NCBI GenBank assembly: GCA_035650215.1
Contig: DASRIC010000086.1
Span: 1 to 34,913, forward strand
From: JACVRW01 sp035650215
GTDB lineage: Bacteria; Actinomycetota; Thermoleophilia; Solirubrobacterales; Thermoleophilaceae
Direction of reading: 5' to 3'
DNA: 34,913 nt
Positions 23,914-31,631 of the stretch are shown piece after piece. Under the pieces are notes generated by a model that was given only the letters and a program-made list of their open reading frames with translations, did no database searches and was not told where the DNA came from. The first letter of the stretch is position 1, and every line of letters begins with the position of its first letter. The position numbers were made by a program, and so were the translations under genes.

Positions 23914-25194
23914 TTGAGCGCTCGAGCCGGAATCGTCATCACGGGCACGGAGGTGCTGAGCGGCCGTGTACAGGACCGCAACGGACCCTGGCTGTCCGAC
24001 CGCTTCCTCGAGCTCGGCGTGGAGCTCGCGCACCTCACGATCTGCGGCGACAGGTCCGACGACATCGAGGCGCAGCTGCGCTTCATGGCCGAGCGCGAGA
24101 TGGACCTGATCGTCACGAGCGGGGGGCTCGGTCCCACGGCCGACGACAAGACCGTCGAGGTGGTGGCGAGCTTCTGCGGGCTGCCGCTCGTGCTCGACGA
24201 GCGGCTCGAGGAGCGCATCGCTGAGATCCTGAAGCCGCTGATGCAGCGGTTCCGGACCTGGGACTTCGACGCGGTCAGGGCAGCCAACCGCAAGCAGGCG
24301 CTCGTGCCGGAGGGCGCCTTCGTCATCGACCCGGTGGGCACGGCCCCCGGCGTGATCGTGCCCGGCTCGCCGGCGATCGTCGTCCTACCCGGCCCGCCGC
24401 GGGAGCTGCAGCCGATGTGGCGCACGGCGGCCGGCACCGAGATCGTAAGCGAGGCGCTCTCCGGTCGCACCGACTACGTGCAGCGGACGATGCGCATGTT
24501 CGGGCTGCCGGAGTCCGGCCTCGCCGATACCCTCCGCGACGCGGAGGAGGGAATCGCCGGGTTCGAGGGGCTGGAGATCACGACCTGCCTGCGGCGCGGG
24601 GAGATCGAGATGGTCACCCGCTACGAGCCGGTCTCGAGCGGCGTCTACGAGCAGCTCGTCGGGCTGCTGCGGGAGCGCCACGCGCCGGAGATCTTCTCCG
24701 AGGACGGCTCGCGGATCGACGACCAGGTTGCGGCGCTGCTCGCCGGACGGCGGGTCGCCACGGCCGAGTCGTGCACCGCGGGGCTGCTGGCGGCGCGGCT
24801 CACCGACCGGCCGGGCTCCTCGGACTACGTCGCCGGCGGCGTTGTGGCGTACGCCAACGACGCGAAGGTCGACCTGCTGGGCGTCGCCCCCGCCCTGATC
24901 GAGGAGCACGGCGCCGTCTCCGGGCAGGTCGCCGAGGCGATGGCGCGGGGCGCGCTCGCCCGCTTTGAGGCCGACACGGCCGTGTCGATCACCGGCATCG
25001 CCGGCCCGGGGGGCGGGACCGAGGACAAGCCGGTGGGCACCGTGTGGTGGAGCGCCCAGACCTCCGACGGCCGCGCGCTCACGCGCTCGGCCCTGATGCC
25101 GGGTGGGCGCGCCGACATCCGCGAGCGCTCGGCGCTCGTAGCGATGCACCTGCTGCGGCGGCTCCTGAGCGGCCGGGAGGACGGCATCCCCTGA
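23914..25194 (+). CDS. cinA: CinA: competence/damage-inducible protein, NMN amidohydrolase
   Basis: A 426-residue two-domain protein. The N-terminal MoCF/COG1058 domain (about 4-170, TSGGLGPTADD at 68-78) is linked to ADP-ribose pyrophosphatase activity in relatives; the C-terminal domain (about 265-420) is the PncC NMN deamidase with VATAESCTAGLLAARLT and TGIAGPGGGTEDKPVGTVW. It thereby recycles NAD. TTG at 23914 is chosen because it begins directly before the first conserved strand (ARAGIVITGTEVLSG) and has the TAACGT-N7 layout; the frame open upstream overlaps the RodZ-like gene. CinA often precedes recA; here thpR and three accessory genes lie between. Confidence 0.95.
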   Translation: MSARAGIVITGTEVLSGRVQDRNGPWLSDRFLELGVELAHLTICGDRSDDIEAQLRFMAEREMDLIVTSGGLGPTADDKTVEVVASFCGLPLVLDERLEERIAEILKPLMQRFRTWDFDAVRAANRKQALVPEGAFVIDPVGTAPGVIVPGSPAIVVLPGPPRELQPMWRTAAGTEIVSEALSGRTDYVQRTMRMFGLPESGLADTLRDAEEGIAGFEGLEITTCLRRGEIEMVTRYEPVSSGVYEQLVGLLRERHAPEIFSEDGSRIDDQVAALLAGRRVATAESCTAGLLAARLTDRPGSSDYVAGGVVAYANDAKVDLLGVAPALIEEHGAVSGQVAEAMARGALARFEADTAVSITGIAGPGGGTEDKPVGTVWWSAQTSDGRALTRSALMPGGRADIRERSALVAMHLLRRLLSGREDGIP

Positions 25195-25211
25195 GCGGTC
25201 CTCGCGCGCGG

Positions 25212-25751
25212 ATGTTCGTCGCGCTCGACCTGCCCGGGCCGGTCCGCGACTCGCTCGCGAGCTGGCGTGACGGCCTCCTCGCCGGGCGGCGCGACCTGAG
25301 GCCCGTGAGGGCGGAGGCCCTCCACGTGACGCTCGTCTTCCTCGGCTGGCAGGACCAGTCGGCGGCCGAGGCGATCGCCGAGGCCACGTTCGGTGCCGGA
25401 ATTCCCGTCCGTCCGGCGCCCCGGCTCGCGGCCGCCGAGATGCGTCCGCTCCCGCCGCGCAATCCGCGCCTGTTCGCGCTCGCGCTGGACGACGACGGCG
25501 GGCGAGCGACCGAGCTCCAGGACGGCGTCTCGCGGGCTTTGGAGGCCGGGCGCTGGTACAGGCCGGAAAAGCGCCCGTTCTGGCCGCATGTGACGCTCGC
25601 TCGGGTCAAGCGGGGCGAGCGCCGGGTGCCGGCGCTCGAGGGCCCGCCGCCGCCGGATTCGCCGTTCGTCGCCGCGGCGCTCACCCTCTACCGCTCCACG
25701 CTGCGGCCTCAGGGGGCGCTCTACGAGCCGCTGGCGCGACGTGAGCTCTGA
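25212..25751 (+). CDS. thpR: RNA 2',3'-cyclic phosphodiesterase (2'-5' RNA ligase family)
   Basis: A 179-residue 2H phosphoesterase that hydrolyses 2',3'-cyclic phosphate ends of RNA. The start MFVALDLPGPVRDSLASW and the two catalytic HxT motifs HVTLVFLG (N-terminal half) and HVTLARV (C-terminal half) are diagnostic. ATG at 25212, 17 bases after cinA, fits the family start exactly; longer in-frame readings are the antiparallel tail of cinA. No Shine-Dalgarno is seen, so it is probably read from the cinA transcript. It converges with the Ddn-like gene with 8 bases between stop codons. Confidence 0.92.
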   Translation: MFVALDLPGPVRDSLASWRDGLLAGRRDLRPVRAEALHVTLVFLGWQDQSAAEAIAEATFGAGIPVRPAPRLAAAEMRPLPPRNPRLFALALDDDGGRATELQDGVSRALEAGRWYRPEKRPFWPHVTLARVKRGERRVPALEGPPPPDSPFVAAALTLYRSTLRPQGALYEPLARREL

Positions 25752-25759
25752 CCGCCCCG

Positions 25760-26272
25760 CTATGCCTGCGCGGGCCCCACGGGCGTGAGCGCGATCACCG
25801 GTATGCGCCGGTGCGCGGCCGTCCTCGCCCGATACTGGACCCAGCCCGGGTAGATCTCGATCCCGCGCTCGTACCAGCGGTCGCGCTCCTCGCCCTCGAG
25901 CTCGCGTGCCACCAGCTCGCGGGTCTCGCCCTCGAAGCACGCGGTGGCCCGAGGATTGGCCATCAGGTTGTGGTACCAGGCGGGATTGCGCTCCTGCCCG
26001 AGGTTCGAGGCGATCACGATCAGCCCGTCGTCGTGGGGGATCGCCACGAGCGGCAGCGTGCGCAGGCGCCCGCTCTTCGCGCCCTTCGTCGTGAGCTGCA
26101 CCACCGGAAGCCCGGTGATCCAGGACGTGAACGTCGCGCGCTCGCGGGTGGCGCGATAGACCACGCCGTCGACGCGGTGGAGCGCGTGGGCGTACACCCG
26201 CCACATACCGGGCCAAGTCCCTGAATTGCGAAAGATGCGCCGCGCCACGTTCGCTTGCTCGTACCGGTACAT
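25760..26272 (-). CDS. Deazaflavin (F420)-dependent nitroreductase family protein (Ddn-like)
   Basis: A 170-residue split-barrel protein of the Ddn/F420H2-dependent quinone reductase family, which uses reduced F420 to reduce quinones or nitro compounds. Family motifs are TTKGAKSGRLRTLPL (61-75) and the phosphate-binding stretch NLGQERNPAWYHNLMANP (90-107), followed by a C-terminal barrel strand. The start at 26272 (MYRYEQANVARR) is chosen because a longer reading would run antisense through the start of the divergent VOC gene. Substrate not inferable. The presence of this family implies, but does not prove, that the organism makes F420. Confidence 0.88.
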   Translation of the reverse strand: MYRYEQANVARRIFRNSGTWPGMWRVYAHALHRVDGVVYRATRERATFTSWITGLPVVQLTTKGAKSGRLRTLPLVAIPHDDGLIVIASNLGQERNPAWYHNLMANPRATACFEGETRELVARELEGEERDRWYERGIEIYPGWVQYRARTAAHRRIPVIALTPVGPAQA

Positions 26273-26299
26273 GGGAGCCCATTGTCGCGCCTGGAGGCG

Positions 26300-26305
26300 T
26301 AGCGT
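26300..26305 (+). promoter_or_regulatory. Candidate leaderless -10 for the VOC gene
   Basis: TAGCGT lies exactly 7 bases before ATG 26313. A GGAGG is present but 15 bases from the ATG, too far for normal use. Confidence 0.4.
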
Positions 26306-26312
26306 GCGGCCG

Positions 26313-26735
26313 ATGGAACAGCGAATCAGCCTGGTCACCCTCGGCGTGCGCGACCTCGCGCGGGCCCGTACCTTCTACGAGGCCCTGGGATGGGCGACGC
26401 GGGCGGAGCCCGGCGCCGACGTCGTCTTCTTCCAGACCGGCGCGGCGGTGCTGGCGCTCTGGGACCGCGCGGCCCTCGCCGAGGACAGCGGCGTGCCGGA
26501 CGCCGGCGCCTGGGGAGGGGTCACGCTCGCCCACAACGTGCGCTCCCCGGCCGAGGTCGACGCGGTGATCGAGGAGGCCCGCGCCGCCGGGGCGATGATC
26601 ACCCACGAGCCGCGCGAGACCTTTTGGGGCGGCTACTCGGGCGCCTTCGCCGACCCGGACGGCCATCCCTGGGAGGTGGCGCACAACCCGCGCTGGGAGA
26701 TTCGCGAGGACGGCTCGGTGGTGCTGCCGGACTGA
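26313..26735 (+). CDS. VOC family (glyoxalase/bleomycin-resistance-like) protein
   Basis: A 140-residue protein with two beta-alpha-beta-beta-beta modules. It starts ISLVTLGVRDLARARTFYEALGW, the standard VOC opening, and closes with GGYSGAFADPDGHPWEVAHNP, where the Glu near residue 121 is a typical metal ligand; the first module lacks an obvious His ligand in its opening strand. The substrate cannot be inferred; members include lyases, dioxygenases and drug-binding proteins. It diverges from the Ddn-like gene across 40 bases and is followed by the ester-cyclase-like gene 100 bases later. Confidence 0.9.
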   Translation: MEQRISLVTLGVRDLARARTFYEALGWATRAEPGADVVFFQTGAAVLALWDRAALAEDSGVPDAGAWGGVTLAHNVRSPAEVDAVIEEARAAGAMITHEPRETFWGGYSGAFADPDGHPWEVAHNPRWEIREDGSVVLPD

Positions 26736-26781
26736 CTGCCGCCGGCCCACCACCGTCGCGGGGTCTCTGACGAGTGCTCCT

Positions 26782-26800
26782 GTGATGTGAGCGACATCAC
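26782..26800. promoter_or_regulatory. Perfect inverted repeat upstream of the SnoaL-like gene (operator candidate)
   Basis: GTGATGTGAGCGACATCAC has perfect 7-base arms around a 5-base centre (GAGCG). Its centre is about 45 bases before the proposed start at 26836, next to where a -35 would lie. The length and symmetry suit a dimeric regulator of TetR, GntR or CRP/FNR type; which one is not known. Confidence 0.55.
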
Positions 26801-26835
26801 GGACGTCTCGCGGATCGCCTCCTACCGTGCCGCGG

Positions 26836-27369
26836 GTGACCGACACCGCTCAGCACCCCACGACCCTGGACGCCGCGACAGTTGCACGACGCATCCTCGA
26901 CGCGATGGAGGCCGGATCGCGCGCCGACTTCGACGCGATCTGCCACCGCGACTTCCACAACCACGAGCAGCGCGACGAGCCGCCCGAGGCGCGCGGGCGC
27001 GGCCCGGCGACCGCCTACGCGACCGCGCTGTGGCTCAGGGACGCATTCGCCGAGCTGCGCTGGGAGATCCACCAGGTGATCGCGGAGGACGACCTGATCG
27101 CCTTCCACTGCACGATGGCGGGCCGTCACGTGCGGCCGTTCGTCGCTTACGCGCCGGACGGCTCGGTCGACGAGGCCTTTCCACCCACCGGCAAGCGGTT
27201 CGCCACGACCCAGACGCACTGGCTGCGTGTCGAGGACGGGCTGGTCGTCGAGCACTGGGCCAACCGCGACGACCTCGGCACCGCGAAGCAGCTCGGCTGG
27301 GTGCCGCCCGCGCCGATCTACCTGGTGCGCATGATGCTGGCGAAGCGCCGGGCGCGGCGCGCACGGTAG
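26836..27369 (+). CDS. SnoaL-like / ester cyclase family protein
   Basis: A 177-residue NTF2-fold protein of the SnoaL-like polyketide cyclase / ester cyclase group, proteins often of unknown substrate. Typical features are the opening helix (ATVARRILDAMEAGSRADFDAI), the His-rich HRDFHNHEQ region, the long helix before DDLIAFHCTMAGRH, and the closing strands FATTQTHWLRVEDGLVVEHWANRDDLG. GTG at 26836 is preferred over GTG at 26827 because TACCGT lies exactly 7 bases upstream (26823-26828), the leaderless layout. A perfect inverted repeat at 26782-26800 suggests specific regulation. The last residues are basic. Confidence 0.85.
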   Translation: MTDTAQHPTTLDAATVARRILDAMEAGSRADFDAICHRDFHNHEQRDEPPEARGRGPATAYATALWLRDAFAELRWEIHQVIAEDDLIAFHCTMAGRHVRPFVAYAPDGSVDEAFPPTGKRFATTQTHWLRVEDGLVVEHWANRDDLGTAKQLGWVPPAPIYLVRMMLAKRRARRAR

Positions 27370-27383
27370 CCGCGCGCCCGGCC

Positions 27384-27397
27384 GGCCGCCGGCGGCC
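27384..27397. terminator. GC palindrome after the SnoaL-like gene
   Basis: GGCCGCCGGCGGCC is a perfect 14-base palindrome starting 15 bases after the stop codon and within a very GC-rich stretch. It may form a stem that ends the upstream transcript, though no T-tract follows. Confidence 0.35.
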
Positions 27398-27425
27398 AGG
27401 CGGGGCGCCGGAGCCGGGGTCGGGG

Positions 27426-27439
27426 CGAACATCTGTCCG
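27426..27439 (+). promoter_or_regulatory. Degenerate LexA (SOS) box upstream of recA
   Basis: CGAACATCTGTCCG resembles the Gram-positive/actinobacterial LexA site CGAAC-N4-GTTCG with one change (GTCCG for GTTCG). It lies 51 bases before the recA ATG. A TACGTT at 27450-27455 could be the -10, which would place the box over the -35. Confidence 0.5.
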
Positions 27440-27489
27440 GGCCGACTCCTACGTTGTGGATCCAAGAGCTTTCAGAGGAGACATGACGT

Positions 27490-28608
27490 ATGGACAAGGA
27501 GCAGCAGAAGGCCGCTCAGGCACGTGAGGCGGCGCTGAAGGGGGCGCTCACCCAGATCGAGCGGCAGTTCGGGCAGGGGTCGATCATGAGGATGGGGGAC
27601 GACGCCGCTCAGGTGAGGGTGCAGGCCGTCCCGACGGGGGCGCTGTCGCTCGACCTCGCGCTAGGCGTCGGCGGGCTGCCGCGCGGCCGGATCGTCGAGA
27701 TCTTCGGGCCGGAGTCGTCGGGCAAGACAACGCTGCTCTACCACGTGCTCGCCAACGCTCAGCGGATGGGCGGCATCTGCGCGTTCATCGACGCCGAGCA
27801 CGCGATGGACCCCGCCTACGCGAAGCGCATCGGCGTGGACATCGACGAGCTGCTGGTCTCCCAGCCCGACCACGGCGAGCAGGCGCTCGAGATCGCCGAC
27901 CTCCTGATCCGCTCGGGAGCCGTCGACATCGTCGCGATCGACTCGGTGGCGGCGCTCACGCCCAAGTCCGAGCTCGAGGGCCAGATGGGCGATCAGACGG
28001 TCGGCCTCCAGGCACGCATGATGTCCCAGGCGATGCGCAAGCTCGCCGGCAACCTCAACCGCGCGAACACCCTCTGCGTCCTCACGAACCAGATTCGGGA
28101 GAAGGTGGGCGTAATGTTCGGATCGCCCGAGACGCAGCCGGGCGGCCGCGCACTCAAGTTCTATTCCTCGCAGCGGCTCGACATCCGCCGCATCGAGACG
28201 CTCAAGGAGGGCACCGAGGCGATCGGCAACCGGGTGCGCGTCAAGGTGGTCAAGAACAAGGTTGCGGCGCCCTTCCGGCAGGCCGAGTTCGACATCGAGT
28301 ACGGCGAGGGCATCTCGAGCGAGGGCTGCATCCTCGACCTCGGGATCGAGCACGGCATCGTGCAGAAGTCGGGCTCGTTCTTCTCGTACGGGGACGAGCG
28401 GCTCGGGCAGGGGCGCAACAACGTCAAGGGCTACCTGCGCGAGAACCCGGCCGTCACGGGCGAGATCGAGCGCAAGATCTACGACCTGCTCGGGGTGGAG
28501 CCGGCCGCGGCGCCGCTGGCGGCGGTCGCGACGCCGGGCGACGGCGAGGCAGAGCCCGGAGCGGCCGCTCAGGAGCGGGCCGAGACGGCGCAGGAAAAGG
28601 CGGCGTAG
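27490..28608 (+). CDS. recA: RecA recombinase
   Basis: RecA forms filaments on single-stranded DNA, drives strand exchange and triggers LexA self-cleavage. The 372-residue protein has Walker A GPESSGKT (73-80), Walker B IVAIDSVAAL (147-156), loop L1 around EGQMGDQTVGLQAR (163-176) and loop L2 around NQIREKVGVMFGSPETQPGG (200-219). The C-terminal 35 residues are Ala/Glu-rich, longer than in E. coli and typical of actinobacteria. A GAGGAG ribosome-binding site lies 10 bases before the ATG. recX follows one base after the stop. Confidence 0.99.
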   Translation: MDKEQQKAAQAREAALKGALTQIERQFGQGSIMRMGDDAAQVRVQAVPTGALSLDLALGVGGLPRGRIVEIFGPESSGKTTLLYHVLANAQRMGGICAFIDAEHAMDPAYAKRIGVDIDELLVSQPDHGEQALEIADLLIRSGAVDIVAIDSVAALTPKSELEGQMGDQTVGLQARMMSQAMRKLAGNLNRANTLCVLTNQIREKVGVMFGSPETQPGGRALKFYSSQRLDIRRIETLKEGTEAIGNRVRVKVVKNKVAAPFRQAEFDIEYGEGISSEGCILDLGIEHGIVQKSGSFFSYGDERLGQGRNNVKGYLRENPAVTGEIERKIYDLLGVEPAAAPLAAVATPGDGEAEPGAAAQERAETAQEKAA

Positions 28609-28609
28609 C

Positions 28610-29125
28610 TTGCCGCGGCGGGCTCGTAACAGCGACGCCCGCTCCGAGACCGAGCGGGCGGTCGATCTCGCCTACAAGGCGGTCGGCCGCCGTGAGCGCA
28701 CGGTCGCGGAGCTGCGCACCCTGCTGGAGCGCAAGCGGGTCGATCCGGCCGCGATCCACCAGGCGGTCGAAGAGCTCAGCGAGGCGGGCTTCCTCGACGA
28801 CGCCCGCTACGCGCGTCGCTTTGCCGAGGACAAGCGCGAGCTCGAGCAGTGGGGGAGCGAGCGGATAGCGCGCGAGCTCCAGCGGCGCGGCATCGCGCCC
28901 GACCTGGTGGAGGCCGCCAGCCGAGACCGCAGCGCCGCCGCCGAGCTCGAGACCGCGGTGCTGCTGCTCGGGCGGCGGCTGGGAGCGCCCGCGCGCGACG
29001 ACCGCGAGCGCGACCGGGCCTGGCGGATGCTGGTGCGGCGCGGCTACTCGCCCGAGCTCGCTTACGAGGCGATCCGTCGCCACGAGCGGCACTGGCGCGA
29101 GGAGGATGACCTCCGCGCCGCCTGA
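28610..29125 (+). CDS. recX: Regulatory protein RecX
   Basis: RecX binds RecA filaments and limits their activity. The 171-residue product has three-helix modules with AYKAVGRRERTVAELRTLLERK (21-42), FLDDARYARRF (61-71), WGSERIARELQRRGI (81-95) and RGYSPELAYEAIR (144-156), the family pattern. TTG at 28610, one base after the recA stop, is used as start; the longer open frame upstream is a shadow inside recA. It overlaps the GST-like gene by 20 bases. The recA-recX layout is standard. Confidence 0.93.
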   Translation: MPRRARNSDARSETERAVDLAYKAVGRRERTVAELRTLLERKRVDPAAIHQAVEELSEAGFLDDARYARRFAEDKRELEQWGSERIARELQRRGIAPDLVEAASRDRSAAAELETAVLLLGRRLGAPARDDRERDRAWRMLVRRGYSPELAYEAIRRHERHWREEDDLRAA

Positions 29126-29753
29126 TGCCGATATCCGGCTCTACTACCGGCCCGGCAGCGCCGCGCTCGCGCCGCATGGTGCCTTGCTCGCAGCCGGGGT
29201 CGAGCCGGAGCTTGTGTACGTGGGGCGCGACGGGGACGCCGTCGACCCGCCCGACTACGTGCGCCTGAACCCGATGGGCGTGGTGCCGACGCTCGTGCGC
29301 GGCGACCTCGTTGTCACGGAGGCGGCCGCCGTCGTCCAGTACGTGGCGGACAGCTGGCCGGCTGCGGGGCTGCTGCCCACGCACGGCACGCGCGAGCGGG
29401 TCCGCGCGGTCGAGCTGCTCGCGTTTCTCAGCACTACGCCGCAGCAGGCCCTGCTTCGCTTCCTCTACCCCGAGCGCTACACGACCGCGTCCCACGCCGA
29501 GGGGGTGCGCGAGGCCGCCGCGGCCGCCCTCGATCGCCAGTTTGGCTGGCTCGAGAGCGTGCTGGCCGCCCAGCCGGCGCTGCTCGGCGGAGACGTTTGC
29601 GCCGTCGACTTCTACCTGCACATGCTGATCCGCTGGGGCCGCCACCTGGACCCCGACGCGCGAACCAGGGGAGCGTTCGCGCCCTACTACCGCAGGCTGA
29701 GCGAGCACCCGCCGGTGGCGCTCGCGCTGGAGCGGCAGGGGCTCGAGGCGTAG
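29106..29753 (+). CDS. Glutathione S-transferase-like protein
   Basis: A 215-residue GST-fold protein: N-terminal thioredoxin-like domain (about 9-85) with LYYRPGSAALAPHGALLAAG, the cis-Pro motif NPMGVVPTL (55-63) and the VTEAAAVVQYVAD helix, then an all-helical C-terminal domain with the N-capping-like CAVDFYLHMLIRWGR. The usual second acid/Ser of the glutathione site is replaced by TEAAA, with Ala where Ser is normal. Actinobacteria generally use mycothiol instead of glutathione, so the thiol cofactor is uncertain. It overlaps recX by 20 bases and precedes a strong promoter for rny. Confidence 0.88.
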   Translation: MTSAPPDADIRLYYRPGSAALAPHGALLAAGVEPELVYVGRDGDAVDPPDYVRLNPMGVVPTLVRGDLVVTEAAAVVQYVADSWPAAGLLPTHGTRERVRAVELLAFLSTTPQQALLRFLYPERYTTASHAEGVREAAAAALDRQFGWLESVLAAQPALLGGDVCAVDFYLHMLIRWGRHLDPDARTRGAFAPYYRRLSEHPPVALALERQGLEA

Positions 29754-29852
29754 CTGCGTCCGGATCGGCCCCCGCGGCCGACCGTCCGCGCTCACGAGAG
29801 GAACTTGATCGCGTAGTAGGCCCGGCCACCCCTGCCAGGGCCCGCCCGCCGG

Positions 29853-29881
29853 TTGCGAGTGCCTGCGCCGGGAGATACCCT
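29853..29881 (+). promoter_or_regulatory. Strong sigma-70-type promoter upstream of rny
   Basis: TTGCGA at 29853-29858 and TACCCT at 29876-29881 are separated by exactly 17 bases. This is the best promoter-like sequence in the window. A start near 29888 would give rny a leader of about 259 bases. Confidence 0.6.
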
Positions 29882-29884
29882 GAT

Positions 29885-30010
29885 GTGAACGCGGCCGGCT
29901 CGGCCGCCGTGAGACAAAAAGACGAGCAAATCGCCCGAATTTCAGTCCGGAAAGTGATGCGAACAGCGACAAGCGGCCGCCCTGGGAGGAGCGCTCGGGA
30001 AGGTCCATAG
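29885..30010 (+). CDS. Possible small ORF in the rny leader
   Basis: A 41-codon frame starting GTG, reading through VRQKDEQIARISVRKVMRTA to a TAG. The composition is basic and not obviously a shadow of a neighbouring gene. It starts only three bases after the proposed -10, so the transcript would begin at or after its start codon, and there is no family match I can name. It may simply be an open stretch of the leader. Confidence 0.15.
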   Translation: MNAAGSAAVRQKDEQIARISVRKVMRTATSGRPGRSAREGP

Positions 30011-30146
30011 AGGCAGCACCGCGCGTCCTCACCGGGGCGCGCGCGCTCTGAGGCGAGGTCTTCGTGTCTCGCGGCTTTCGCAGCCGCACCGCTCACACAC
30101 AGTGCATGAGCCCGGTGCTCCGCGCCGGAACGAGGAGACATCCCAA

Positions 30147-31631
30147 ATGGAGATCGTGTTGGCGGCAGGGGTCGCGGCGGCTGTTGCGGTGGCGGTCGTG
30201 CTGCTTGCCGGGCGGCCGCGCGCCGTGCAGGCCGGTGCCGGTGCGACCGTGGCGCCCGAGCCGGGCGCAGGGGCCGACGGGCGGGCGGGGGCGGGGCGCG
30301 ACGGCGTCGAGGAGGAGCTGGTCGCGCGACGCACCGAGATCGCTCGCCAGGAGGAGCGCATGCACGCGCGCGAGAGCGCGCTCGACGGGCAGGCGCAGCA
30401 GCTCGCGGAACGCGAGCGCTCGCTCGAGGACCGGCGCCGCAACCTCGACCAGGTGCGCGAGGAGCTGAAGGACACGAAGTCTCGGCAGATCCGGGAGCTC
30501 GAGCGCGTGGCGGGGCTGAGCGCGGGTCAGGCCAAGCAGATCCTCATGCACGAGCTCGAGGACCAACTCCGTCACGAGAGCGCGCGGCTCGTGCGCCAGG
30601 TGGAGGAGGAGACCCGCCACGACGCCGACCGCCGCGCCCGCAGCATCCTGGCCGCGGTGATGCAGCGCGTTGCCTCGAGCCACGCCGTGGAGACCACGGT
30701 GTCGGTCGTCGAGCTCAAGTCGGACGAGTTGAAGGGCCGCATCATCGGTCGCGAGGGGCGCAACATCCGCGCGCTCGAGACGCTCACCGGGATCGACTTC
30801 ATCATCGACGACACGCCAGGCGCTGTGCTGCTGTCGGGCTTCGACGGCGTGCGCCGGGAGATCGCCCGGCTCACGCTCGAGAAGCTGCTGCAGGACGGGC
30901 GCATCCATCCTGCCCGGATAGAGGAGGCCTACCACCAGGCCAAGTCCGAGATCGACCAGCACATCGTGCAGCTGGGCGAGCAGGCCGTGTTCGAGGCGAA
31001 CGTCGGCCAGCTCCATCCCGAGCTCGTGAAGGTGCTCGGCAAGCTGCGCTTTCGCACGAGCTACGGCCAGAATGTTCTCCACCACTCGATCGAGTGCGCA
31101 CGCCTGGCGGCCATGCTGGCGGACGAGCTCGGCGCGGACCCGCGCGTGGCCGCCCGGGCGGCGCTCCTGCACGACATCGGCAAGGCGGTGTCGCACGAAG
31201 TCGAGGGCCCGCACGCCCTCGTCGGCGGCGAGATGGCGCGGCGCTACAAGGAGTCCGAGTCGGTGGCGCACGCTATGGAGGCGCACCACAACGAGGTCGA
31301 ACTGCAGACCGTGGAGGCGGTGATCGTCCAGATCGTGGACGCGCTCTCCGGTGCCCGGCCGGGGGCGCGCGGCGAGTCGCTCGAGCAGTACGTCAAGCGC
31401 CTGCACGAGCTGGAGGCGATCGCCACGCGTCATAACGGCGTCGACAAGGTCTATGCGATGCACGCCGGGCGCGAGATCCGGGTGATCGTTCACCCCGACG
31501 AGCTGGACGACGACGCGGCCACGCTGCTGTCGCATCAGATCGCCCGCGACGTGGAGAAGGAGCTCGAGTATCCCGGCCAGATCAAGGTCACGGTGATCCG
31601 CGAGAGCCGTGCCACCGACTATGCGCGATGA
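30147..31631 (+). CDS. rny: Ribonuclease Y
   Basis: RNase Y is a membrane-anchored endoribonuclease that starts mRNA decay. The 494-residue protein has an N-terminal membrane helix (2-22), a Pro/Gly/Ala-rich stretch, a long coiled coil (about 53-160), a KH domain with IIGREGRNIRALE (199-211), an HD domain with the metal pair His342-Asp343 in LLHDIGKA, and the usual C-terminus ending near VTVIRESRATDYAR. Length is slightly below the Bacillus protein, owing to a shorter linker. A GAGGAG site sits 8-13 bases before ATG 30147. It overlaps the glycolipid-binding-like gene by 4 bases (ATGA). Confidence 0.97.
   Translation: MEIVLAAGVAAAVAVAVVLLAGRPRAVQAGAGATVAPEPGAGADGRAGAGRDGVEEELVARRTEIARQEERMHARESALDGQAQQLAERERSLEDRRRNLDQVREELKDTKSRQIRELERVAGLSAGQAKQILMHELEDQLRHESARLVRQVEEETRHDADRRARSILAAVMQRVASSHAVETTVSVVELKSDELKGRIIGREGRNIRALETLTGIDFIIDDTPGAVLLSGFDGVRREIARLTLEKLLQDGRIHPARIEEAYHQAKSEIDQHIVQLGEQAVFEANVGQLHPELVKVLGKLRFRTSYGQNVLHHSIECARLAAMLADELGADPRVAARAALLHDIGKAVSHEVEGPHALVGGEMARRYKESESVAHAMEAHHNEVELQTVEAVIVQIVDALSGARPGARGESLEQYVKRLHELEAIATRHNGVDKVYAMHAGREIRVIVHPDELDDDAATLLSHQIARDVEKELEYPGQIKVTVIRESRATDYAR

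Larger units (their letters stand above)
29754..30146 (+). other. Intergenic region and proposed long leader of rny
   Basis: This 393-base gap has no convincing gene. It holds the promoter at 29853-29881, a hairpin GCGGCC (29891-29896) / GGCCGC (29902-29907), an unusually A-rich block (about 29911-29972), a second GGCCGC at 29975-29980 that could pair with the same 29891 arm, a stem GCGGCT-TTCGC-AGCCGC (30071-30087), and the GAGGAG ribosome-binding site. I do not recognise a known riboswitch class. A 41-codon open frame lies at 29885-30010. Confidence 0.5.

Noticed and set aside
27483..27527. A 14-codon open frame (ATG at 27483) overlapping the recA start, as a possible leader peptide.
   Set aside because: It begins within the spacing between the recA ribosome-binding site and ATG and runs far into recA; no sign of control sequences.
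29754..30146. Known riboswitch (c-di-AMP or other) or tRNA in the rny leader.
   Set aside because: I could not match the conserved cores of riboswitch classes I know, nor a cloverleaf; only generic stems are visible.
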